Below are positions 56,341 to 64,000 of a stretch of 64,000 nucleotides of DNA, piece after piece. Position 1 is the first letter of the stretch, and each line of letters starts with the position of its first letter. A program made the translations under genes and the position numbers. The notes under the pieces are model-generated. The model saw only the letters and a list, made by a program, of their open reading frames with translations. It searched no databases and was not told the origin of the DNA. The DNA is from Akebia trifoliata (lineage: Eukaryota; Streptophyta; Magnoliopsida; Ranunculales; Lardizabalaceae): contig CM030717.1 in NCBI GenBank assembly GCA_017979445.1, forward strand, positions 14,556,086 to 14,620,085, given 5' to 3'.

Positions 56341-56813
56341 GTCACACCCCAAAATCCCAACATGAATCCCGAGGATTCTTATATTAGAATTTCGAGGTGT
56401 AATGAAAAAATATTCCTTGACGCACATATCGCGATTTGATTCGTATTTACCCATGGCCTCTAAGTATGGAGTGACATGTTCTATTATGTTTTCTTTTCCT
56501 GCGTAACAAGGTAGCAATAGTGTTGTGTATCCTTGTAGATTCAACTTTTGTTTGAGCTCCGTCGAATAAGGCGGTCATAGTTTATATAGACAACCTTCGG
56601 AACCCTTTGTCATGAACGTTGAAAATTCCTCCATTGTCATGTATTGCATTGGTTTTCAAGGGATCAAAGTTTGGGTCAATAGAGTTACTCCCTCAACTCC
56701 ATAGTTTGTTGGACTTTGTTTCAGTGTATCGATCACGATAGAGGATGATCCTCCTCGCAGTCCTAGGACATTAGCATTGGGGTTCCAAAACAAGAAAGGT
56801 TGGCTTACCATAG
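56341..56813 (-). pseudogene. gag fragment of an older retrotransposon, split by element 2
   Basis: On the - strand, one frame reads FLFWNPNANVLGLRGGSSSI (about 56790) and another, after a shift, reads LQGYTTLLLPCYAGKENIIE then HVTPYLEAMG (56544-56430). The spacing resembles the start of plant retrotransposon gag domains (..Y-x-P-x-F..G-x-x-N..EHV..F). The retrotransposon at 56814 sits directly against it, so this is probably the older element into which element 2 inserted. The other half should lie beyond 64000. Confidence 0.5.
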
Positions 56814-58551
56814 TGAAAGCGCCCTCGATCCGCGGGATGCGCGGATCCGCTTTTGACTCTTGAGGTTTGGGAGTCGCCACCTAGTTATTGTGGTCTAGGA
56901 ACCAAACTGACTCTAACATGGATAAAAAGAACTAATCTACCACAAAAAATCTGAATTCGGGGATCATGTTACGGGGTTGGAAGGTGTTAGGCACCAACCC
57001 CGCCCGGCCAAAGCCGGTCTCTACTAACTTCCCAAATATATCACATTGCTAAAAACCTAGATAAAAATAAAAAAATTACATACCTTTCCGATAGCAAGGA
57101 TTTTGTTTCCTCAGATCTGACAAAAAGAGCTCCTTGTACTGTACTCCCTTGCTTCGTTCTGTCTCCGGATTTGACTTCGGATCTCCTAGATCAAGGTATC
57201 TCCTTGTTTTTGGATCTGAACTCTTTAAGTTTTTTGTGAATTTGGGGGTGTTTTTGGAGGGATTTTAGGTGTTTTCTAGACTAAAATTGAAGGAGGGATG
57301 TTAGGTAAGGAGTTGGGACTCCAAAACTAGGGTTTATGGGGGGCTAGGGGAGCTTCTAGACCTATTTCTCTTAGGATTTATGATTTGATACGAAAATAGG
57401 ATGTGAACACCTCTATTTATAGATTTTTTTTAGGGTTGATTTGGATAGAGTTAGTATTTAATTAGAATTCTTTTAATTAGAGTTGTGTTTTAGTTAAAAT
57501 TGTTTTAGGTAGAGTTGTATTTTAATTAGAATTGTTTTAGGTAGAATTGTTTTTAAGTTAGAACTCTATTAGATAGAGTTATTAATCAATTATAATTCTA
57601 TTATGACTTTTGGTCTTATTTGATTGACTTTTAATGTTTTGACTTTAGTCTTAATTGATTGACTTTTAATATCTTGACTTCAGTCTTGCTTAATTGACTT
57701 TAATTTTGACTTTAGTTTCACTTGATTGACTTTAATACCTTGACCTTAGTCTTGCTTGATTTACTTTAAATTTTTGGAGAAGGCCCCTCCATTATTTCTT
57801 CAATTCTTTGGACCCCCAAATGGAAGGGTCCTTAAAGAAATATCCCACGAACCCTCAACAATTTTACCCGAAAGTTTGATTGATCGATTTTTTAGGTTTA
57901 AAATTTTAAATTAATTTCATTAACGTTTCACTTTAATTATTTAACGTTTTATTTATTAATTTCAAAATTTTTAATTATGAAAATTGTGAAATTACTGTTT
58001 TGCCCCCGGAGAGGACTTTTCACGTTTCAAGTCGGTTTTTAATGTTCTAGGATATTTTAGAATCAATTTTTTGCAAGGAATTCAATGAAAATATTAGTTT
58101 GTATCCTTTATGAAATTTTGTGTGTGAAACGATCATGAACTTTATGAGGGGCATTTTCGTAATTTTGTCGAATTCTGTTAAAATTGGCGAAATGATTTAT
58201 TTGGTTTCGATTTGTTGTTTTATGTGTTTGAGAGAGTTTTCCTAAGTGTAACGTAGGCTCTAGGGTTATTTTGAGGCTAGGGGTATTTTGGTAATTTGGT
58301 AATTTTTTAGTGATTTTTATCGTGAAGCTTCTTTTTGATTTGCAAAATGATGATTTCTATGTTTCTGGGGTCGTATTTTCCTAGCGTAGCGTGGTTTCTA
58401 AGGTTTTGTCAATTCGAGATACCTCATCCGGATTTTTGAAACATATCTGGTAACAAAATAAAGCAATGGAATACACATCCATCATTGGGAATCATTGCAA
58501 TCGGATTGACGAGTTGATTAATTAGGCGAGTGCAAAAATGGGGTGTCTACA
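56814..58551 (-). repeat. 3' LTR of element 2
   Basis: The LTR is 1738 bp. On the - strand it begins TGTAGACACCCC (58551) and ends GGGCGCTTTCA (56814). TATAAATAGAGG near 57420 (- strand) is a likely TATA box. Its last ~230 bp match the orphan LTR fragment at 2178-2397. The end is inferred from the terminal CA and from loss of similarity to that fragment beyond it. Confidence 0.8.
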
Positions 58552-58567
58552 GATGCCCTTCTTTGGC
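58552..58567 (-). other. Polypurine tract of element 2
   Basis: On the - strand, GCCAAAGAAGGGCATC lies directly before the LTR start. It is nearly the same as the tract of element 1 (AAAGAAGGGCAGC). Confidence 0.8.
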
Positions 58568-58680
58568 AGAGGGTTGAAGCAAACTAGATAGCAAATCTAT
58601 TTTGGTAGATATTGCGATATCCGAATGCCAAAGCTAGTGACAGTTCATTTTGCAGCCTGATTTAGCAATTCGTCGGGGTG

Positions 58681-58792
58681 TTCAGATCCTTGAGAGTAAA
58701 GCTCTCCCCGAATCAAATGGTTATCAGGTCCTTGAGCGCAAACTCTCACTGACGGTGTCAGATCCTTGAATTTTAAAGAATTCTCCCTGACT
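58681..58792. repeat. Three short repeats in the 3' UTR of element 2
   Basis: Units begin TCAGATCCTTGAGAGTAAAG, TCAGGTCCTTGAGCGCAAAC and TCAGATCCTTGAATTTTAAA, and each ends in a CTCTCCC-like or CTCCCTGAC-like stretch. Spacing is 35-45 bp. Confidence 0.7.
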
Positions 58793-58879
58793 AAAAAAAA
58801 AAGTGCAAGTGTGTGGCTTAAAATCTGAGCATAATTTTAGCATAATTTGAGTATAAACTGAGCATAATTGAGTAAAACT

Positions 58880-59350
58880 GAGCATAACTTCGAGAAAACC
58901 CTCGACGGTAACTGAGCAAAATCCAAGATAACCCTTGGTGGCATCTGAGCAAAATCCAAGATAACCCTTGGCGGCATCTGAGCAAAATCCAAGATAACCC
59001 CTGGCAGCAACTGAGCAAAATCCAAGATAACCTTTGGTGGCAACTGAGCAAAATCCAAGTTAACCCTTGGCGGCAACTGAGCAAAATCCAAGATAACCCT
59101 TGACGGCATCTGAGCAAAATCCAAGATAACCTTTGGCGGAAACTGAGCAAAATCCAAGATAACCCTTGGCGGCAACTGAGCAAAATCCAAGATAACCCTT
59201 GCGGTAACTGGGCAAAATCCAAGATAACCCTTGGCGGAAACTGAGCAAAATCCAAGATAACCCTTGGCGGAGACTGAGCAAAATCCAAGATAACCCTTGG
59301 CGACAACTGAGCAAAATCCAAGATAACCCTTGGCGGCAACTGAGCAAAAC
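58880..59350 (-). repeat. 33-bp minisatellite in the 3' UTR of element 2
   Basis: About fourteen tandem units carry ACTGAGCAAAATCCAAGATA followed by ACCCTTGGCGGCA on the + strand. The period is 33 bp, with one 32-bp unit near 59190. Because 33 is a multiple of three, all three - strand frames are open and read 11-residue repeats (such as RVILDFAQLPP). These open frames follow from the period and are not taken as genes. Confidence 0.95.
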
Positions 59351-60970
59351 TAGTAGAGGAATGAATGAATTTTGGGAAAGAATGAACGAATTTGGAGAAA
59401 ATTGATTAGAACGAATCGGAGAATGAATAAATCTGGAAGATAATGAATCTGGGAGAGAAATGATTGATTCCAAGAATGATTGAATCTGGAAAAGAATCTG
59501 GAGAACGAAAGAATGTTATATCTCCTATGTGAGAAACTAGTTGATCTTTGGACAGTCAAATGTGAGATCCAAAGTGCTTTTGTTTGAACCTCAAGGTTTT
59601 ATCCAAATTTTTTTTAAAAACCTAAGTTTTTTATTTCTTTTAAACCTCAAAAGTTTTTCGAAAAACTGTTATCAAGAGGGTAACCTTAAGTTTGGGGTTC
59701 CTATTATTTTTTTTAGGATTAACATTGCTCAAGGACAAAATTCCCCTAGTTTGACAATGAACATGGCCTTGAAAATAATTGAACACATCATTAAAAAAAA
59801 TGCCCCTAGTATAAGGGGGAAATGTTACATTAAAGAAGAAAGAAAATGCCTCTTGTATGAAGGTTTGAAATATTTGATTACCACAAGCGCAATAAAGACT
59901 CAACTTTTAATTTTGATTAATTTTATTGAAGATTTTGAGTCAGGCTCACGAGTACAAAATTATTTCCTTTCGAGACTCATAGAATTCACCCTTATCTCCC
60001 TTGGTTCACTTGGGGAAGTAAACATTTTCAGATCGATCGTAGACAAGAACTTATGATTTCTGAGTCTATGCCTGGTTTAAGCTAAGTATTGAACTTGGTT
60101 ATTCGGACTTCTGATGTTTCAGCTTGGGCCGCTCTCAGCTTGGGATTTTCTTCTGTTTTTCTTTGTTGCTCTAATTTTTGCCTAGATCGCCTTTTCAGGT
60201 TTTCAATCTAGCGAGCTTGCTCTAGCTTTTGCCTAGATCGCCTTTTCAGGTTTTCGATCTAGCGAGCTCTTTTTTTTCTCTTGACTCTGATTGTTGTCAA
60301 AGTTGTCCTTTCTGATTTTCAACCTTGCGAGCTTGCCTTAATTTTTGCCTAAATCGCCCTTTTTGGGTTTTCAACTTAGTAGGCTTTATCATTTTTTATC
60401 TTTTTCTTCTCTTCTGAACTTCTGGAGTTGCTGTTTGATCATGCTTTGATATCTTCCTTGACTTTTCGCACGGTACTTAGGAGGACTTTTATAGGTAGGC
60501 TGGGGACTGGGTATAAAAAGAAAGGGATTTTGAGGCTCAAAAACCCAAATGCCCCTTGTGTGGCATTTCCTTTTAAATTATTTCTTTTCCTTTCCCCATT
60601 TTGAATTTCTTTTTCTTTTGAATTTTTTTTCATTTCTTATTGTGTGCGGAAATAGAGATTTTTTTTATATTATTGATGTGGTCGGGCCTGAGGTAACTTT
60701 CAGGTTGCTTACGTACCCCAACATTTTGGGATCAGACCAAAATGTAGTTCAGATTTTTCCCTCCCCTAGGTTAGGTGAACGGGCAAAGAAAGAAAAAAGC
60801 ATAATTTAAAAAAAAAAAAAAAAAGGCTGCAAAGGGCTGAGAAAGGATATTTTGAACTGGGTAACTGGATAATATGAGGATTGATTTGGCCAAAGATGGC
60901 CTCCTTAAATGTAGTACCGTTTGATTTGGTCAAGGTTGGTTGGCTCCGGTAATTCGATTCCATCATGATC
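59351..60970 (-). repeat. Rest of the 3' UTR of element 2
   Basis: Short GAATGAAT/GAATCTGG-like repeats lie at 59355-59510. Four diverged ~51-57-bp units with TTTTGCCTAGATCGCCTTTT and TCTAGCGAGCT lie at about 60165-60395. A + strand open frame of 171 codons at 59541-60056 runs antisense through this UTR and has no recognisable features. Integrase coding sequence ends at or before 60971. Confidence 0.65.
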
Positions 60971-61957
60971 TTAAAGTCTGATAGCTTTTCCTGGTAATAT
61001 TTCTTTGACGATGAACGGACCTCCCCAATTTGGTTTGAACTTTCCCCTGGGATCAAAAATAGGTGTCCTGTTCTCTTTGAGTACTAAATCCCCGACTTGT
61101 AAGTGACGGGCCTTGATTTTCTTGTCAAACGCACGGGCGACTCTTCTTTGATAAGCTTGCACATGATACAATGCTCTCAATCGTTTTTCCTCGATCAAAT
61201 TCAACTCTTCATACCGTTGGCGAACCCAGTCTGCTTCTGACAACTGACTTTCTAACAGAACCCTGAGAGGTGGAATCTCCATTTCAACTGGCAAGACTGC
61301 TTCCATGCCATATACTAAGGAGTAGGGAGTAGCTCCGGTGGAAGATCGAATTGAGGTTCGATATGCCCATAATGCAAATGGCAGTTTTTCTGACCAATCT
61401 TGATGTGATTGACACATTTTTCTGAGGATAGTCTTAATATTCTTATTAGTTGCTTCGACTGCTCCGTTAGTCTGAGGTCGATAAGGAGATGATTTATGGT
61501 GTGAGATCTTGAACTTCGAACACAATTTGATAACCTCAGCTTTGAAGTGCGACCCGTTATCAGAGATCAACTCTGAAGGTACCCCATATCGACTGATGAT
61601 GTTTGTTTGAATAAACTTTGCAACTCGAGATGCAGTGAGGACAGCATAAGAGGCAGCTTCCACCCATTTGCTAAAATAATCGATGGCAACTAGAATGTAT
61701 TCATGCCCGTTTGATGCCTTAGGCGATATTTTACCAATAATGTCAATTCCCCAGACTGAGAATGGCCATGGTGAAGTCAGACCTACTAATTGAGATGGTG
61801 GCACATGTATAAGGTTCGCATGTATTTGGCACTTATGACAAGTTTTGACCATGTGATGACAATCTGTTTCCATCGTGGGCCAATAGTATCCTTGTCTCAT
61901 AATCTTCTTAGCTAACATTTTCCCACTCATGTGAGGGCCACATTCTCCTGAATGTAG
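60971..61957 (-). pseudogene. Integrase of element 2
   Basis: The open frame 61930-60971 (319 residues) holds CHKC of the zinc-binding domain (residues 31-34), WGIDIIG (Asp 63), ISDNGSHF (Asp 124) and NGAVEATN (Glu 159), a complete D,D35E triad. The C-terminal region has TGATPYSLVYGMEAVLPVE and a GKFKPNWGGPFIVKEILPG segment. There is no chromodomain. The frame is continuous with the RT/RNase H frame except for stops at 61958-61960 and 62114-62116, so the polyprotein is interrupted but otherwise well preserved. It may extend slightly beyond its frame end near 60971. Confidence 0.9.
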
Positions 61958-62116
61958 TTAAATCATTATCTGTTCAGCTTGATCTTCATCAACACACGAC
62001 AAGTGAATCCCATCATAAGACCTTTTGTATAAGCTTCCCGCGCACAGAATAAATTGAGATGCTAATCTTATCAGGGTCTGTCGTTCCTTCCTCGATGCTT
62101 CTTCCGGGAATTCTTA
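61958..62116 (-). pseudogene. RNase H-integrase linker of element 2, bounded by two stops
   Basis: The frame is unbroken apart from TAA at 62114-62116 and TAA at 61958-61960. Between them it reads normal linker sequence (GIHLSCVDEDQAEQIMI). The N-terminal His residues of the integrase zinc domain lie at and just after the second stop (LHSGECGPHMSG). Confidence 0.8.
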
Positions 62117-63958
62117 TTTTTCTAATACTTTCTTTATATCGGTATACCATGGCTTTCCATCGGGTAGTCGAGTAGCAATGTTGATCTGATGGCAGTACGC
62201 GGGTTTGTCTTTAACTTCAACAGTAATTGGTCTCAATTCCATGCCAGGGGGCAAATGGATCATTGAAGATAAAGTTGCTAAGGAGTCAGCAAATCTATTA
62301 TCCTCCCTTAACAAGTGCTGGAATATGATAGCTTTAAACTTACTGACTAAGTTTAGCAAATACTCATGATAGGGTTTCAACTTTTCATCCCTAGTCTTCC
62401 ATTCTTCCAATGACTGATGTATGACCAAGGCTGAATCCCCGAAAACTTCAATTTCTGTAATACCTAAGTTCAAAGCAGCTTCGAGCCCCGCGATGCACGC
62501 CTCATATTCAGCCGTGTTATTAGTGTTCGAAAAGGCTAACTTAATAGCGATAGGAATGTGGCACCCTTTTGGAGATAACAAGACTGCCCCTATTCCATAC
62601 CCATTTTGATTGGCCGCTCCATCAAAGTATAACTGCCATGTTTGGTTTTGCGGTTCTTCTTTAACGTGCAAGATGTTCTCATCTGGGAATTGATCGACAG
62701 GCCTTATTCCTTCTACTACAGGGTGATCTGCCAGGTATTCTGCTACAGCTCTCCCCTTGATGGATTTCTGAGTAACATGCGTGATGTCAAACTCAGATAA
62801 CAACAATAACCATCGCGCAGTTCTCCCTGTTAACGCCGGTTTCTCGAAAAGATACTTGAGAGGATCCATCCGAGATAATAGGATAATTGAATGAGACAGC
62901 ATATAATGCCGGAGTCTCTGAGTAGCCCATACCAGTGCTAAGCAAGTTTTCTCCAAGGATGAATATTTTCGTTCATACTCTAACATCTTCTTACTGATGT
63001 AGTAGATGGCCCTCTCTTTGCGAGTATCTTTGTCATACTGTGCAAGGATGCATCCCATAACTTCTTTTGTGACTGACAGATAAAGAAGAAGTGGTTCACC
63101 CAGTGTAGGTGGGACCAAATTAGGTGGATTTGAAAGATACTCCTTGACTTGGTCGAAAGCCTTTTGACATTGCTCATTCCAAACTGTTGGCTCATTCTTC
63201 TTGAGAAGCTTGAAAATAGGTTCGCAGACATTGGTGAGTTGAGCGATGAACCTGCTAACATACTGGATTCTGCCCAGAAAACCTCGAATCTGCTTTTCAG
63301 TCTCAGGAGGTGGCATCTCTTGGATAGCTTTAATCTTTACAGGGTCTACTTCGATTCCTCTCTGACTGACTACAAATCCCAACAGTTTTCCAGAAGTTAC
63401 TCCGAATACACATTTCTGTGGGTTGAGGCGGAGTTGATACTTTTGAATCCTTGTGAGAAACTTTTCTAATGCAGTAACATGCCCTAATCGTTCTTTAGAT
63501 TTGACTATCATATCATCAACATAGACTTCGACCTCTTTATGTATCATATCATGTAGTAAAGTCGTGGCTGCTCTTTGATAGGTAGCTCCAGCGTTCTTCA
63601 AATCAAAAGGCATGACCTTGTAGCAGAAGGTCCCCCACTGTGTGATGAACGACGTCTTTTGCATATCTCGAGGATCCATCTTTATCTGATTGTACCCTGA
63701 AAATCCATCCATGAAGGACAACAACGCGTGTCCTGCTGTACTGTCTACTAGAACATCTATGTGTGGTAAAGGGAAACTATCCTTTGGGCTTGCTTTGTTT
63801 AAGTCTCTAAAATCCACACACATTCTAACTTTTCCATCCTTTTTCGGTACCGGAACGACATTAGCAATCCACTCAGGGTATTCTACTACTTCCAAAAATC
63901 CAGCGTTAATCTGTTTCGTAACTTCTTCTTTGATTTTCAAAGTCCATTCCGGTTTCAT
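62114..63958 (-). CDS. Reverse transcriptase, RNase H and archaeal-type RNase H of element 2
   Basis: This is an open frame of 614 residues; the polyprotein continues upstream past the window edge. RT motifs: VPVPKKDGKVRMCVDFRDLN (35-54), FMDGFSGY with the first Asp (84), VMPFDLKNAG (Gly of the usual VMPFGL changed to Asp), and YVDD (136-139). RNase H spans about 265-395 with AIYYISKKMLEYERKYSSLE and TCLALVWATQRLRHY. The second, archaeal-type RNase H starts at WQLYFDGAANQNGYGIGAV (about 431) and runs to about 560 (EYEACIAGLEAAL, FGDSALV, REDNRFADSLATL). It ends at a TAA at 62114 that lies in frame with the integrase. In the element this part copies RNA to DNA and removes the RNA strand. Confidence 0.93.
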   Translation of the reverse strand: MKPEWTLKIKEEVTKQINAGFLEVVEYPEWIANVVPVPKKDGKVRMCVDFRDLNKASPKDSFPLPHIDVLVDSTAGHALLSFMDGFSGYNQIKMDPRDMQKTSFITQWGTFCYKVMPFDLKNAGATYQRAATTLLHDMIHKEVEVYVDDMIVKSKERLGHVTALEKFLTRIQKYQLRLNPQKCVFGVTSGKLLGFVVSQRGIEVDPVKIKAIQEMPPPETEKQIRGFLGRIQYVSRFIAQLTNVCEPIFKLLKKNEPTVWNEQCQKAFDQVKEYLSNPPNLVPPTLGEPLLLYLSVTKEVMGCILAQYDKDTRKERAIYYISKKMLEYERKYSSLEKTCLALVWATQRLRHYMLSHSIILLSRMDPLKYLFEKPALTGRTARWLLLLSEFDITHVTQKSIKGRAVAEYLADHPVVEGIRPVDQFPDENILHVKEEPQNQTWQLYFDGAANQNGYGIGAVLLSPKGCHIPIAIKLAFSNTNNTAEYEACIAGLEAALNLGITEIEVFGDSALVIHQSLEEWKTRDEKLKPYHEYLLNLVSKFKAIIFQHLLREDNRFADSLATLSSMIHLPPGMELRPITVEVKDKPAYCHQINIATRLPDGKPWYTDIKKVLEK

Positions 63959-64000
63959 ACGTCGAAGTTTCTGTTTGATTGGTCGAGCATCAGGATATAA

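Larger units (their letters stand above)
56814..64000 (-). mobile_element. Tat-lineage Ty3/gypsy retrotransposon (element 2), 3' part
   Basis: Read on the - strand, the window contains RT, RNase H, archaeal-type RNase H, integrase, a 3' UTR with minisatellites, a purine tract and the 3' LTR. The protease, gag and 5' LTR lie beyond the window end. The dual RNase H and the form of the purine tract put it in the Tat lineage. It is a different family from element 1, because its LTR and UTR do not align with that element's. The flank at 56809-56813 is CATAG; the matching target duplication cannot be checked here. Confidence 0.93.

Noticed and set aside
58818..59473. Three overlapping - strand frames of 117-173 codons
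   Set aside because: They are the consequence of a 33-bp repeat without stops and are not independent genes.
59541..60056. 171-codon + strand frame
   Set aside because: It is antisense to the 3' UTR of element 2, AT-rich in composition and without recognisable motifs.

Overview
This window is nuclear DNA of a flowering plant, probably a eudicot. It has spliced genes with GT..AG introns, a plant-type tRNA-Gly, AT-rich intergenic DNA and dense plant transposons: Tat-lineage Ty3/gypsy elements, CACTA, hAT, hairpin MITEs and tRNA-derived SINEs. I cannot name the species.

Host genes lie in two islands. Island 1 (5.2-10.3 kb) holds tRNA-Gly(GCC), a two-exon gene for a small acidic conserved plant protein of unknown function (+), and a three-exon DUF538 gene of the At5g01610 type (-). 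Island 2 (39.8-46.0 kb) is a complete ten-exon gene on the - strand for malonyl-CoA:ACP transacylase (MCAT), the plastid enzyme that supplies malonyl-ACP for fatty-acid synthesis. I rebuilt all exon borders by reading splice sites against reading frame; every phase closes.

The rest is mobile DNA. At 1-3.6 kb are LTR remnants interrupted by hairpin MITEs. At 11-16 kb are two candidate non-autonomous TIR elements. From 16.1 to 39.2 kb runs an array of eleven hairpin MITEs joined head to tail by (TA)n tracts, split by an 18.6-kb Tat/Ogre-like retrotransposon (17993-36605) with 2.0-kb LTRs, target duplication ATATA, a tRNA-Arg-type PBS, an extra ORF before gag, a minisatellite, and broken gag-pro-RT-RH-aRNH-IN. 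At 47108-55832 is an 8.7-kb CACTA element with a TGA target duplication and no transposase that I can recognise. Next come a hAT transposase relic, a relic of an older gag, and a second Tat-type retrotransposon on the - strand (56814 to beyond the window end), whose pol is interrupted by only two stop codons in the part seen.

The most unusual signal is the hairpin MITE family. Fourteen copies share a palindromic core, sit in TA microsatellites, and have termini that fit GGG-NNNN-GTTC, while the arms just inside fall into several unrelated types, as if ends had been swapped between copies. Also notable are a 91-bp tRNA-derived mini-SINE with a perfect 10-bp target duplication, and minisatellites inside both retrotransposons.
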